From the NCBI RefSeq assembly GCF_014524565.1, contig NZ_CP060139.1, forward strand, positions 2,487,501-2,551,500: 64,000 nt of DNA. The letters are read 5' to 3'. This DNA is from Croceimicrobium hydrocarbonivorans. Lineage in GTDB: Bacteria; Bacteroidota; Bacteroidia; Flavobacteriales; Schleiferiaceae. Position numbers and translations under genes: made by a program. Shown piece by piece: positions 42,092-52,689 of this stretch. The notes under the pieces are model-generated. The model saw only the letters and a program-made list of their open reading frames with translations, searched no databases and had not been told where the DNA came from. Numbering within the stretch: the stretch's first letter is position 1; each line of letters opens with the position of its first letter.

Positions 42092-45000
42092 AACGATTCT
42101 CAGAAGTCAAAGAAATTGATCGCTCCAAGATCATTGTAGATCCTAAACTTTTTCAAGGTAGGCAATCCGAATTTTCTGAAGATACAGTTAAGGCAATTGT
42201 ATCAAAAGGCGCTTATGACCGTAGTGCTGAGCCTATCATATTGTGGTATGATGCGGAAAGAGAAAAGTATGTTGTAATTTCTGGACATTCTCGGTTTGAA
42301 GCCTCCGAAAGGCTTTACAAATCAGGAAAGCAACCGGATTTGAAAACAATGCCGGCTAAACTTTTCTTAGGTGATTTAGATGATGCTATCGATTATGCTA
42401 CTTTAGAAAGTAATCGAGGGAGTACGGAGGAAGGACTAGTGTCCGATATTCAAGCTTATCGTAGGGCTGTTGCCAAAGGTTTTAATCGTGAAAAATTACT
42501 GTCAATATTTAAGCCCGAAAGTAAACTGAATAAGCTTAAAGATTTAAGCTATTTAAATCCCAAAGGCCAATTTGTTGAGGAATTGAGCAAATCTAGCGCT
42601 CGTTCTTTTCCCTATTTAGAAAGAAATTCGAGGTGGGTAGGTCAGTTGCGTAAAGTGCTGCCTCAACTTACCGATAGCCATGAACAGGAGCTTTTTAATT
42701 ATTTCTATAAGGGTAAGCCGTCTGCTTTAAAGCAAGGCAAAGATCAGTTTTTTGATTTGGTTGATAAACGAGTAAACCGCATTGATTTTGATTCTAATAA
42801 AGCTTTGAACCTTGAAAATAGGATCAGCGCAAATGCCTTGACTGATCCTATAACAGAGCAGTTAAAGGACTTAGAAAAGGATATTACTGAATTTCAAAAG
42901 CGCATTCAAGCTAAGCGACAAAATATTATTAGAGCTAAGGAAGCAAAAGTTCCGGATGCTGAAAAAATCATTTCTACTCTTCAAAAAGAAATTACCCAGT
43001 ACGAAGCGGCAATTCTTCGTAAAATGGAAGATCAAAATAAATTGCGTCAGCAAAAGGGAAAAATTGAGCGGGAAACGGTGGTTGATTTATTTAGTCAATC
43101 TGAGGAAATTCCTGCAAAGAAAAAACCATCTGAACAGATCAAAGAAAAAACTGAAAGGTTAACTGATCGCGAATATCGCGAAAGCCAAGTTCCTAAAATT
43201 GTAGAAAAGGGAGATTTAGCAAACCTAATTTACGATGGCCAGAAGTACTTTGGTTTAAAGGTGAAAGAAGTGGATTTCTGGAAGGAAATTTTTTCAGTAT
43301 TGATCGTTGGGTTTACATTTTAGAATTACCATCAGGAAAGACAGTTCGAGAAGATAATAAAGCCAATGTTGAAAAGTTTGATCCAAGTAAAAACAAAAAA
43401 GGAGAGCAGGAAAATGCATATCCTTTACTGGATCCAACTGGTCGAATGTATAAAACTGCAATTTCTGCCTGGTATGCTTCAAGTATGTCTCCGGATCGTC
43501 GTGGTCGTTCCTTTATGGCTGAGCATGAAAGGTATTTAAATGAAATACAGCAAGAACTTATTGAACTAGCCGAAAAGCATGATACTAAAGAGTTAGTTAC
43601 CCCTGCTTTTAATAGATATTTAGAAAAATATCGCAGTTATGCGGCTGATTATTTACATCGTCAAAGTGGAATTGCAAGCTCCATGGTTACCGGTCCAGCA
43701 AATTTCCCAACGGCCCGAAATCGAAAGCGAGGTGATGTTCAAGAACGCAAAGTAAAAGAATGGAATCGATGGGATTCTAAGGCCTTAGCTCGAATCAAGA
43801 AAGAACTCATAAATGAGCCACTTCCAACTGATAACCCAACTGAGGAGCTGAGTCGGCAAAAAGAAAAACTTCAAGCGCTAAAAGATCTTCAGATAAACTA
43901 TAGAGCGATTAATGCCGCTTATCGAAAGTTTAAAAAGGACCCATCATCATTAGATAGCCAAGACTTATCCGATGTGGTGAAAGAAAGGATACGAAATTGG
44001 AAACCGGACTATAGTTATGAAACGGCTCCTATTCAGCCCTATCAAATGAGCAATAATAATGCGAACATCAAGCGAGTTGAGCAGCGCATTAAGGAGTTAG
44101 AAGTTAAAAGTAAGATTGCGGAATCAGGGAAAACACCAGAAGTTAAGTTTGATGGTGGTGTAGTCGTGTTAAACGCATTAGATAATCGTATTCAGATATT
44201 CTTTGATGATAAGCCGGATGCCAATACCAGGGATGAGCTTAAAAAAAGTGGATTTAAATGGGCTCCCAGTAAGAAGGCATGGCAGCGCATGGTTACCGAT
44301 AATGCCATTTTTAAAACAGCCAAGCTTTCTTTTATTAAAAGTGAAGGTCCTTGGGAAGATTTATTTAAGGTAAACCAAAGCAAAAAGAAAACACTAAATC
44401 CTATTTCTGATCCAAAGAAAAAGGAATGGAAAGTAGATTTAAAAGCTTTGGCCGCTTCTATCCGAAACCTATTGAATTTAGGCGGTGGAAATGCCGTAAA
44501 AGTTAGTACCAAAACTTCAGGAGAAAACCGATCTGATCATCACATCTTTATTGAGATGCGAGACGGTTCAAGCTTTGATAAGCGCACTAGAAATATTTTG
44601 GAGAGCTGGCCACTGGATAAAGGACAGGTCAAAGGTTATGGGCTAAAGATTTACACGGGCCAGGCTATGCAGGTTCAGGAAGCTATTAAGGAGGTTTCAG
44701 CGGCTGATGATTTTAAAGAGATTATTGGCTGTCCTCCAATGAAGGACGGTAAACGGTTAATTGATGCTGAAAGCATTCGCAAATTAGAATCCTGTATAGC
44801 CAACTTACCCCAAACAAAAAAGCAACATACCAATGAGGCAGGAGAATACCAGGCCGATCGCTTAAAGCTGCATGCCAAAATAATAGGCGAGTTTAAGAAG
44901 GATGCAAAATGTACCGGTGGTAAAAAGCCAATTGCAATTCTTACGGGCGGAGCACCTGGAGCAGGTAAAAGCACCTTTTTGAAAAACTTTGCTCCTTGGC

Positions 45001-45830
45001 TTTTATCTGATAGTGTTTATCACATTGACGCAGATGAAGTAAGGGCAAAATTGCCTGAATATAAGGGATGGAATGCAAGTGCCACGCATGAGGAAACTAG
45101 CGATATCACTAAAAAACTGATTCGTGAAATTGGCAAGCCTTGTGAATATGACCTTATTTATGATGGCACCATGAATAAGGCCAAAAAGTATGGGCCCTTA
45201 GTAACTCAACTTAAGGATTTAGGGTACCAGGTATTTGTGATTTATCTCCAAGTTCCAAAGGAGCTAAGCAAACAAAGGGTATTAGATCGATACAAAACTT
45301 CAGGGCGTTATGTTCCGATGTCGGTAATAGATGAAATTTACGAAAATGGCCTTGAAGCGTATGATGAAGTAATTAAGAGCGCGGATGGCTTTATTCGAGT
45401 GAATGGTGAAACCCAAGAGATTGTTGAAAAGGGAGGAATGCAGCTTCCGAAAAGGCGAAAGTTAGCTAATCAACCATCTAAAAGTGAGCCTTCAAAAGCA
45501 GATCGAGATTCGATAGGTACTATTCGTAAAGAAATCAATGAATACTTGATTTTATCAGAAAACCAAGTGAGGAATTTTGCGGAAAAGATTAATCGCTTAA
45601 GAAAAGTCAATAGCCAAAAAATAGATGGATCTCAGATTAATAAAAAGGTACTGCCTCTTACGGCTGACGGCCTATTCCGATGGGCAAAAAATCCCGGGGC
45701 ATACGATTTACCTGGAATAGATGCTCCAGATGAAACAAAACCAACCATCAAACCGAGAAAAATCAAAAAGTTAGAACCCGCTAATTCTTCCTCTGGAGGC
45801 TTTTGGCAACAATTATGGAATGGTAAATGA
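42088..45830 (+). pseudogene. Polyvalent protein, frameshifted in copy 2
   Basis: One G is missing near 43281 (CTGGAAGG here, CTGGGAAGG in copy 1). The first frame ends at 43323 after 411 codons; the rest, including the zeta-type kinase, is open to 45830 with a possible restart at 43446. Intact version and domain description at 14180-17923. Confidence 0.8.
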
Positions 45831-46333
45831 AAAGCTTAATTTTACAGAACAAAGCCGTAGCAGTAGCCATTTTAGTGGCTCTAATTATTCTAATAGCTGT
45901 TTACTACAAGGGTCGTTCCGATGGTAGTGAGCCGGGTTTCTTCACTCGACTTTTTGGCTTAGATGATAATTCCGATAATACGGGGTCCAAGGATGTTGTT
46001 CGAAAGGTATATGTTTCAGATGGGACCGGTGATAATGCATGGAATCCTCAATCTGTAACCGATCGACTTTATCAAACTATTCAGGACCATCGTTGGTATT
46101 CTCCTAATGGTACGGATATCAATAATGCATTTGCCACCTTTAACTCACTTTCCTACAATCAGAAGATTGCAGTTATAAATGACTGGGAACAGCGTATCAA
46201 AGGATTAGATGTGAGTGGATGGGGTACTGGTGATTATGGGTCTCTTTACGATACCATTAGCCAATGGCAAGGAAATTTTCAGCCTCAAGTAGAAATTGCT
46301 TGGAGCTGGATGAATAGTAATCAAATTGAATAA
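45827..46333 (+). CDS. 168-residue anchored protein, copy 2
   Basis: Same translation as 17920-18426. Confidence 0.65.
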   Translation: MKSLILQNKAVAVAILVALIILIAVYYKGRSDGSEPGFFTRLFGLDDNSDNTGSKDVVRKVYVSDGTGDNAWNPQSVTDRLYQTIQDHRWYSPNGTDINNAFATFNSLSYNQKIAVINDWEQRIKGLDVSGWGTGDYGSLYDTISQWQGNFQPQVEIAWSWMNSNQIE

Positions 46334-46338
46334 TAGGT

Positions 46339-46605
46339 ATGGCCGGCAAAGGTTTATTTAAAGTTTTAGTTGTTCCAGCAGGAGGTAATCCAATTAATCC
46401 GTTTAACAATCAAGTGTTTAGCAGGATTGTGGTTACTAATCAAGACCCAGGTGATTCCGCTAAAATCACTATTAATGGCCAAGAGGATGATATTTTACCC
46501 GGGGAACAAATGGATTACTGGAGCCAAAATTCAGGCTTGGCCATGGTAGTTCAAAGTATTAGTGCCGGTCTCAATGATAATTTTATTATTCGGGCATTTA
46601 CCTAA
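46339..46605 (+). CDS. 88-residue beta-rich protein, copy 2
   Basis: Same translation as 18432-18698. Confidence 0.6.
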   Translation: MAGKGLFKVLVVPAGGNPINPFNNQVFSRIVVTNQDPGDSAKITINGQEDDILPGEQMDYWSQNSGLAMVVQSISAGLNDNFIIRAFT

Positions 46606-46617
46606 GATTTTAAGGCT

Positions 46618-47010
46618 ATGACGATATTAGAACGTATTACGAAACTTTACCGAGATAATTTTAACAGTACCACGCATGGCACGCACCGGGATGTTCTTAA
46701 TGAGCTGGCCGGTATTCCAGTTAAAACCATTGAGGCCGATTACAATTTGTCCGATGACGATAGAGGTTATTGCATTCAAAGCCTTTCAGATGATCCCGTA
46801 ATTGTTCGTATTCCATCGGATATATCCGAAGGGTTTTTCTGTACCCTAGAGCGTTTGGGCTCTGGATCTTTTGAATTTAGGGGTAATGGTTTTACAATTA
46901 ATGGAGTAGAAGATTTAAGCATTTCCATTGAAAACCAATGGAACTCAGTATATGTTCGGGTTTATGGACCTACTCGGGCTAAAGTTGAAGGCTCATTTTT
47001 ACAAAATTAA
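46618..47010 (+). CDS. Spike/fibre-base-like protein, copy 2
   Basis: Same translation as 18711-19103. Confidence 0.6.
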   Translation: MTILERITKLYRDNFNSTTHGTHRDVLNELAGIPVKTIEADYNLSDDDRGYCIQSLSDDPVIVRIPSDISEGFFCTLERLGSGSFEFRGNGFTINGVEDLSISIENQWNSVYVRVYGPTRAKVEGSFLQN

Positions 47011-47393
47011 TGGCGCAATTATTTAAAATACTAGCTCCAATTTTATCTACTAGTGAATCTGCCGCTAATCTTTATCGACAAGCTGTAATTGCAGCCGGTG
47101 GCCAGGTAGAAAGCATTACTTGCTATCAAGCAAGTATTAATGCTTTAGATGCGGTAGATATACAAATGCTGACGACATCTTTAGCTTATAAAAGAGCAGT
47201 TGAAACCGATGGTGGGTCTGTAGAAAGTCCATTCTGTTATAGACAAAATTTAATTGCTTTCAATTCGGTTGAAATTCAATCTTTAGCAGCATTACAAGCA
47301 TATCAGGCCGCAGTAGAATTAGATGGTGGATCCTTAGAAAGTCCTTTCTGCTATAGGCAAGGGATTATTGAACTTAATAATGTGAATTTATAA
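47010..47393 (+). CDS. Three-repeat protein, copy 2
   Basis: Same translation as 19103-19486. Confidence 0.65.
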   Translation: MAQLFKILAPILSTSESAANLYRQAVIAAGGQVESITCYQASINALDAVDIQMLTTSLAYKRAVETDGGSVESPFCYRQNLIAFNSVEIQSLAALQAYQAAVELDGGSLESPFCYRQGIIELNNVNL

Positions 47394-48612
47394 TGGCAAC
47401 GGCATTTGACAGCGCAAATATTTTGATTGGAAAAGGTGGGGGTTTTAAGGCTGGTACCCTTTATGGAGAAAGCCCAAGCTCGGGATTAGGGACATTAGTA
47501 GATTTTGATGCTGTTCAAAATACTTCTAATGCTAGTCGCGTCAATAGTACGGGGCAAATTGAATTTGTGCCCGCTAATACGCCCCGATGGTGTTGGGCGG
47601 AATTAGGGAACTGTCCAAGCCTATTGGATGAACCTGATCGGACAAATTTTGCCACGGATAATAGCACCCCTGCAAATTGGTATAATTCCACTTTAACGCC
47701 TGCTGAGCCAGGCGCATTTGAACTAAACAATAGTTTTGACTGGGGCCTATATACCCAAAACGGCACTACCAATAATTTAGGATTTGTCTATGGGGGTTTT
47801 TCACCAGGCCAAAACTGGGCAATTAGTTTGTATGTGAAAATATCAGCTAGTGGGGATTATATCGGGGTAAGAGAAACCGGGAATGGTATTGGGGTAGTGC
47901 GTATTTCTACCGAAACTGTAACTACAGCCGGAGGAGGAATTTCTTCCGTAAAGGTTTACGATACTGTAAACGATGACATTAAACGAGTAGTAATTCTAGG
48001 GACTACTTTGGGCGCAAATAATTTATTCCTACAGTTACCCAGTAGTGGGGCAATTCTGGAGTTGATGACGGTAATACGTTGCAGTTAACGGCTTTTCAAT
48101 TAGAAGCTGGCACATATGCAACTAGCGTTATTAGAACAACCGGCTTGGCGCGTACCCGAAATGCGGATGTAGTTTCATCTAGTGCAATTGGAGCCTTATT
48201 GGAGGACTTAGAAGGGAATTTTTACCTAGAAGCCACGGTCTTTGATGATACGGTAAGTAATGTAATCGAGCTTTCCCAAAGTGGAGCTGAATCTACAAAC
48301 GCCATTCGCATTGATATTAATGGTACTGGAATTGAGGGGACTTGTGTTGGTTCCGGAGGTACTACTTCTATTTCTGGAGCTCCGGCCGTAGCCGGTACCT
48401 ACAATAAAGTTTGTTTCAACTATGGGGCAAGTGGTATGAGCTTGCATGTAGACGGAAGCACGGAAGGCAGCGCATCAAATGGAGGTCTGCCTAGTACTTT
48501 GAATCAGTGGCGTTTTACGGATGGGACAAATCCATTTAGGGGCAGGATCCGGGTTTGCGCGTATAACCCGAATAAGCTAAATGCCACCGAATCTAACAAT
48601 CTAACAACATAA
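47393..48612 (+). pseudogene. Receptor-binding spike/fibre protein, frameshifted in copy 2
   Basis: Here the N-terminal 225 codons are whole, covering the point broken in copy 1, but one G is missing near 48048 (TGGGGCAA against TGGGGGCAA in copy 1). The frame stops at 48088 and the LamG-like C-terminal part reads from 48079. Domain description at 19486-20704. Confidence 0.7.
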
Positions 48613-48617
48613 TTGGA

Positions 48618-48911
48618 ATGAATATAGATGTGAAGATTTATTCTATTGCTTATCCTAATTTACAGGACCTAACAGCAGCTTTAAAAGCTAAAGGAGTACT
48701 AAATGAGGCTGGCCAATATGCTGCGCAAACGCATTCGGTTGTGATTTTAAATCATGTACCGGTACAAAGGGCGCAATATGATCAGCAGGGTAATCTAACT
48801 CAACAAGAAATCCTTTCTCCCCTTACTCATGCCGATGTTATGAGCGAAAATTTGAACCTAGATTTTGGGAATAACATTAGTGAGTTGAATGCATTGTTTC
48901 ATTCGTTTTAA
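48618..48911 (+). CDS. 97-residue hypothetical protein, copy 2
   Basis: Same translation as 20710-21003. Confidence 0.6.
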   Translation: MNIDVKIYSIAYPNLQDLTAALKAKGVLNEAGQYAAQTHSVVILNHVPVQRAQYDQQGNLTQQEILSPLTHADVMSENLNLDFGNNISELNALFHSF

Positions 48912-48920
48912 ACCTAAGTT

Positions 48921-49430
48921 ATGGATTGGAATAGACCCCGCACTACAAAGGAGCTTTACGATCGCTTTTTACAATTTTTCTGTATTGAAGAATTAGTAAC
49001 TCCGGAATGTCATGCAAAATTTAAAAATCGAGGAAACTACTTTTTCCTCTCTCGTTTTGATCCGCGACTACTGACAGTAATTCTTTGGGCACGAGAATCC
49101 ATTGACCGGCCTTTTTATGCCAATAATTGGCATACGGCTAATCCTGGGGAAACGGTATATGATGAGCGGGGATTGCGCGATAATCTTTGTGATATTGTTC
49201 AAGGAAAAACACAAGTCTATATTTCCGGCCATGTTTTGGGAATGGCTTTAGACTTCAAGGTAAAGGATATGCCGGCCCCTAAAGTTCGTCAATGGTTTAT
49301 CGAAAACCAAAAGGATTGCCCCTATCCAATTCGATTGGAAAACAATTTGAATGGCGTTCCAATTTCCTGGGTTCATTTAGACGTTTGCGATGATCCTTAT
49401 AATTCAAAAGTCCATTTATTTAATGTTTGA
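48921..49430 (+). CDS. M15-type peptidase, copy 2
   Basis: Same translation as 21013-21522. Confidence 0.8.
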   Translation: MDWNRPRTTKELYDRFLQFFCIEELVTPECHAKFKNRGNYFFLSRFDPRLLTVILWARESIDRPFYANNWHTANPGETVYDERGLRDNLCDIVQGKTQVYISGHVLGMALDFKVKDMPAPKVRQWFIENQKDCPYPIRLENNLNGVPISWVHLDVCDDPYNSKVHLFNV

Positions 49431-49620
49431 GGGCATGCAAATCGATATCGATCAAATAAAGGTTTGGGGTTTCAATTTAACTACCCTGGTAGTTAGTTTT
49501 TCAGATTTGGCCTCTTCAGTTTTAAGTATGATTGGAGCTGGATTAGCAGTAGTCTATACAGGCTATAAAATTCGGTTATTGCACCTAGAGCAGAAACAAA
49601 AAGCAATACAAGATGAGTAG
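49423..49620 (+). CDS. 65-residue lysis-block membrane protein, copy 2
   Basis: Same product as 21515-21712. Confidence 0.6.
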   Translation: MFEGMQIDIDQIKVWGFNLTTLVVSFSDLASSVLSMIGAGLAVVYTGYKIRLLHLEQKQKAIQDE

Positions 49621-50101
49621 TATTTGGCAGAAAATCAGCGGTATTTTCACCGGTGGGGATATGGTAAAGCAAATTGTAGATGGTGTCGATCGCTTTGTAA
49701 CTACCAAAGAAGAAAAGGCGCAGTTAGAAAACATTGCTCTTCAAATTGCCCATGAGCATGAATTAGCGCTTCAGTCAGAAGCCTTCAAAGTTGAAATGGA
49801 ATTTAACCAGCGAATAAAGGACCTGGAAGGTACGGCAAAAGACCTGGTGCAAGCCGGTTGGATGGGGCGTGTTGTGCTGTTTTTAAGAGGGGCACAGCGG
49901 CCTATTTGGGGCTGGGGAACCATTATCATAGACGTACTTTATTTCTTAAAGCGTCTGGATTTAACGCCTACCGGTGAGGATATGCTTTATACTATTAATA
50001 TGATTGTCCTGGCTTTCCTTTTTGGCGAACGTACCATTCAAAATGTCGCCCCCCACTTTAAGGAGCTCATTCGGGCGAGAAAGCAGCCCGTAACTGAATA
50101 A
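49613..50101 (+). CDS. 3TM-type holin, copy 2
   Basis: Same translation as 21705-22193. Confidence 0.75.
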   Translation: MSSIWQKISGIFTGGDMVKQIVDGVDRFVTTKEEKAQLENIALQIAHEHELALQSEAFKVEMEFNQRIKDLEGTAKDLVQAGWMGRVVLFLRGAQRPIWGWGTIIIDVLYFLKRLDLTPTGEDMLYTINMIVLAFLFGERTIQNVAPHFKELIRARKQPVTE

Positions 50102-50102
50102 G

Positions 50103-50126
50103 AAAAGCCCCTAATTGGGGCTTTTT
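50103..50126. terminator. Bidirectional terminator, copy 2
   Basis: Same hairpin as 22195-22218. Confidence 0.85.
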
Positions 50127-50188
50127 GGATTTAGAATACTTTGGACAAATTCTAGCGTAGAATCTTTTTAGTTTTCTGAAAGAACATA

Positions 50189-50866
50189 TTAGGCGTTTTG
50201 GATGGCGTCGATTAAATCAGCTTTATAAGCGCCATAAATTTGAATCACTACCGGATCTAACTTTTGACCTTCAATGCCTTTTTGCCATAGGTCTTCAATC
50301 ATTTTAATAATCTCTTTTTTCGGACGTCGGTAAAAATGCAGATTACAAATAATGTCTGATTTGAATTGGAGAATACTATGAATGAGAAACTCATTGGATA
50401 GATCAATATCTGCAAGAACATTATCAGTGCACTGATTAATAACTTTCTCCGTTATTAGTCTTGCCAACTGCTTGTGCTGATTGTTTTGAAGGTCCACTCC
50501 AAAGCCTAAATGCCCTAATCGACTATCTATATCCCGAGGCTTTTTTGTGCCCCGTTTTCCTTTGATACTAACCCAATTAAACTCTGGTGCTAAAAAGGGA
50601 TAAAGCCAAACGGGAATAAGGCATATTTCTGGATTACTCAAATCTTTAAATCCTAGGTCAATGCGCTCTTCGCGACTAAGGTCATTCGGATCAATCGAAA
50701 AATCACCTTCAGACTCCTGAACCAAGGAAGGGATTTTAGAAATTCGTTCAAACCAATGCTCGGGCTGGCCATGGGCATAAAGTAAGGCCTCAATAGATTC
50801 GTTGAGAATAAATTCACGAATGATCTTACATTTTTCAAAAGTGCTTTGGTAACTCATATTAAGCAA
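50189..50866 (-). CDS. 225-residue unknown protein of the leftward arm
   Basis: Intact only in copy 2. A second in-frame ATG (MSYQ) three codons in is an equally good start and would reduce the overlap with the upstream stop. Soluble and mainly helical, with an acidic LSREERIDLGFKDL segment, a central basic KGKRGTKKPRD loop and a conserved-looking C-terminal helix with KKEIIKMIEDLWQKG. No family recognised. It is the last gene of the arm that carries the counter-defence candidates, so a defence or counter-defence role deserves testing. Confidence 0.65.
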   Translation of the reverse strand: MLNMSYQSTFEKCKIIREFILNESIEALLYAHGQPEHWFERISKIPSLVQESEGDFSIDPNDLSREERIDLGFKDLSNPEICLIPVWLYPFLAPEFNWVSIKGKRGTKKPRDIDSRLGHLGFGVDLQNNQHKQLARLITEKVINQCTDNVLADIDLSNEFLIHSILQFKSDIICNLHFYRRPKKEIIKMIEDLWQKGIEGQKLDPVVIQIYGAYKADLIDAIQNA

Positions 50867-51164
50867 TAATATTTTGGGAAAATTCGATTGTAAACCAGCG
50901 AGAAAAACTGATGTACCAGCATTCGAGAGGCTTGGAATAAGCCACCCGGTTTTCTTTCTTTTTAAAGCGGTAGCTCATTCTGTAACATTCTAATTCGCTG
51001 CCAAAGAATGTCACAGTAGGGTCTAAGGGAAAAACCTCGCACTTCATGCCATATTCTTTGGTTAATCGATTTTGGAGGTCCAGTACGGTTATAAGCATGG
51101 GCTCTTTGGTAAAAGGGCAGATGGGGTGTTTTGTCGCACGCATAAATAGTAGTTTAATATTCAT
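50859..51164 (-). CDS. 101-residue unknown protein of the leftward arm
   Basis: The longer frame begins at 51371, but the sensible start is the ATG at 51164 (MNIKLLF) or 51143 (MRATKH). The product contains CPFTKEPMLITV, a Lys/Arg-rich centre and an aromatic C-terminal half (WYISFSRWF). It overlaps the 225-residue gene by eight bases, so the two are probably co-translated. An imperfect operator half (TATAGAAAAATCTGC) lies at 51169-51183, just upstream. No family recognised. Confidence 0.55.
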   Translation of the reverse strand: MNIKLLFMRATKHPICPFTKEPMLITVLDLQNRLTKEYGMKCEVFPLDPTVTFFGSELECYRMSYRFKKKENRVAYSKPLECWYISFSRWFTIEFSQNIIA

Positions 51165-51225
51165 CAAATATAGAAAAATCTGCAAAAAGAAAAGAAAAAT
51201 ATTCGAAAGTGATTTTTTTGGGCAT

Positions 51226-51251
51226 AAAAAAAGCCCGGGAAAATCCCGAGC
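51226..51251 (-). terminator. Terminator of exported-protein gene, copy 2
   Basis: Same hairpin as 23314-23339. Confidence 0.75.
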
Positions 51252-51276
51252 TTTCAACCTAATAAATGTATCCAGG

Positions 51277-51582
51277 TTAATAAAAATAGGCGCCACCCCA
51301 TCGAAAGGGCTGCGGCTGACGATGCTTATAGCTACCCACTGGCGCGAAATCCTTTCCGGAAGGTCCAACATTGATCACCGGCTCACACAATACGGCTGCT
51401 ACCTGTAGGCTTTCCACCTGGTAGAAATCAACCGCTTCGATCTTTAGATCAATAGCCGTGAAAGATTCCGTTGCATCCACTTCGCAAAAAATGGGCGCTT
51501 CTGCATCTTCAATAACCTCTGCTAAGCTGACTACTGGCGCAAACGCTAAGCCCGCAAGCACTAAAACAAGATGTTTTTTCAT
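51277..51582 (-). CDS. Small exported protein, copy 2
   Basis: Same translation as 23365-23670. Confidence 0.65.
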   Translation of the reverse strand: MKKHLVLVLAGLAFAPVVSLAEVIEDAEAPIFCEVDATESFTAIDLKIEAVDFYQVESLQVAAVLCEPVINVGPSGKDFAPVGSYKHRQPQPFRWGGAYFY

Positions 51583-51622
51583 GTTTGAGATTTAGATTAG
51601 ACAAAAACGAGCTTTAAATATA

Positions 51623-51638
51623 TGTAGAATAATCTACA
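51623..51638. promoter_or_regulatory. Operator-like palindrome, copy 2 (exported-protein gene)
   Basis: TGTAGA-ATAA-TCTACA as at 23710-23725. Confidence 0.6.
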
Positions 51639-51962
51639 CTAATCACTAGGCAAAACTTCCCAATCTTTTGCCAATGAATCAGGTACAGTTGGACACCAAC
51701 TGGTGATCAAGTTGCTAGAATTAACTAAAGCAAATTGATCTTGATAATAAATTGCGTCAATTTGATTATTGGAGAAATCAAATCGTTTTTGAAACTCCTT
51801 TTTTACCGATTCGGGCAAAGATTGCATTTTAGGTACTATTTCTTTCTTGATTATAGAAGGAACTTGTCTAAATACAAACTTTCCGCTATCCGCCCAGGAT
51901 TTGCGTCGGGCCATTTTACCCTGTTCTAATGCATTGATTGCATCGCCAAAACTTAAAGTCAT
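51639..51962 (-). CDS. DUF2829 / Tad2-like protein, copy 2
   Basis: Same translation as 23726-24049. Confidence 0.75.
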   Translation of the reverse strand: MTLSFGDAINALEQGKMARRKSWADSGKFVFRQVPSIIKKEIVPKMQSLPESVKKEFQKRFDFSNNQIDAIYYQDQFALVNSSNLITSWCPTVPDSLAKDWEVLPSD

Positions 51963-51990
51963 AATTCAATATTTATATTACTTGTCGAAA

Positions 51991-52006
51991 TATAGAAAAA
52001 TCTACA
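51991..52006. promoter_or_regulatory. Operator-like palindrome, copy 2 (Tad2-like gene)
   Basis: TATAGA-AAAA-TCTACA as at 24078-24093. Confidence 0.55.
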
Positions 52007-52020
52007 CTTTAAAAAGTTTC

Positions 52021-52275
52021 TTATTGAATCGCTTCAAAGTTGTCTTTGAAATATTGCTCGGCCACTAGCCATTGATCTTTATAGTTTTTCGGGTTTCGAG
52101 CAATCATATCTCCCAGCTTAGGAGATCCATGATTGATATCTTCTGGAGAAATTGAAACCTGAATGCCACCAGGAAGAACTAAAGCATGTTTAAGCTTGAA
52201 TAGGTCAATATGCTCTTGGGTAACTTCGCGTAATTCAGCGATTTGTTTACGACGGTATTTTTTAAACTCTGACAT
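52021..52275 (-). CDS. 84-residue conserved phage protein
   Basis: Intact only in copy 2. The start FKKYRRKQIAELREVT and the end GSPKLGDMIARNPKN...DQWLVAEQYFKDNFE are patterns I recognise from many small phage proteins of otherwise unrelated tailed phages, often near Acb2-like genes. Function is unknown to me. The signature GSPxxGDMIARNPKN-xDQWLVAxxYF suggests a small binding domain. It sits between the Acb2-like and Tad2-like genes with no operator of its own, so it is probably co-transcribed from the Acb2-like promoter. Confidence 0.75.
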   Translation of the reverse strand: MSEFKKYRRKQIAELREVTQEHIDLFKLKHALVLPGGIQVSISPEDINHGSPKLGDMIARNPKNYKDQWLVAEQYFKDNFEAIQ

Positions 52276-52304
52276 TGGTACTAATTAAAATGAACAAATA
52301 GATT

Positions 52305-52631
52305 TTAAGATTGAGCTTCTTGGTATTTGGCTCTTTTACTCCGGTTGGTTTCACTTTCATAAAGCCACCAAAGCGCTTCCCTTAATTTTTGTTCTGCAAT
52401 GAAATTTGAACTACACTGAAAATGAACTTGAAGATTCAAATATCTTAGACGGCTGAGTAAAGCTTTTAGCACTTCTTCCTCAGTAGTGCCATTTTGGATC
52501 GTCTTTAAAGGCCCATTAGAGTTAGGTAGTTCATCTCCAGGGCAGGATTGTTCGACAAAAACTAGACACTGATTGGATTTACCTTCATAGTTTTCGAGGT
52601 TGTATTCATGTCCCCATCGTTCTTCAGTCAT
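52305..52631 (-). CDS. Acb2/Tad1-hairpin-like protein (candidate cyclic-nucleotide sponge)
   Basis: 108 residues, intact only in copy 2. After a variable N-terminus, NGPLKTIQNGTTEEEVLKALLSRL and then FIAEQKLREALWWLYES match the family whose consensus is roughly NGPxKExGxNGxTxEALLxxxIxRL and AxxKLxEALxWLxxRT. That family includes Acb2, which binds cyclic di- and trinucleotides and blocks CBASS signalling, and is related to Tad1. The usual Cys-Arg-Glu before the last helix is replaced by CSSN here, and the final RxARGVEGT is replaced by a Lys/Arg tail. Assignment by recognition; ligand untested. Confidence 0.7.
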   Translation of the reverse strand: MTEERWGHEYNLENYEGKSNQCLVFVEQSCPGDELPNSNGPLKTIQNGTTEEEVLKALLSRLRYLNLQVHFQCSSNFIAEQKLREALWWLYESETNRSKRAKYQEAQS

Positions 52632-52653
52632 AATGTAAATTTTGTGGTTGCAT

Positions 52654-52673
52654 CAAATGTAGAAAAATCTACC
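52654..52673 (-). promoter_or_regulatory. Operator overlapping -7 box of the Acb2-like gene
   Basis: TGTAGA-AAAA-TCTACC at 52658-52673, with TACATTTG (minus strand, 52654-52661) as -7 box. Same as 24739-24758. No good -33 TTTG is visible at 19 bases upstream. Confidence 0.6.
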
Positions 52674-52689
52674 TCATTGATATTTAATT

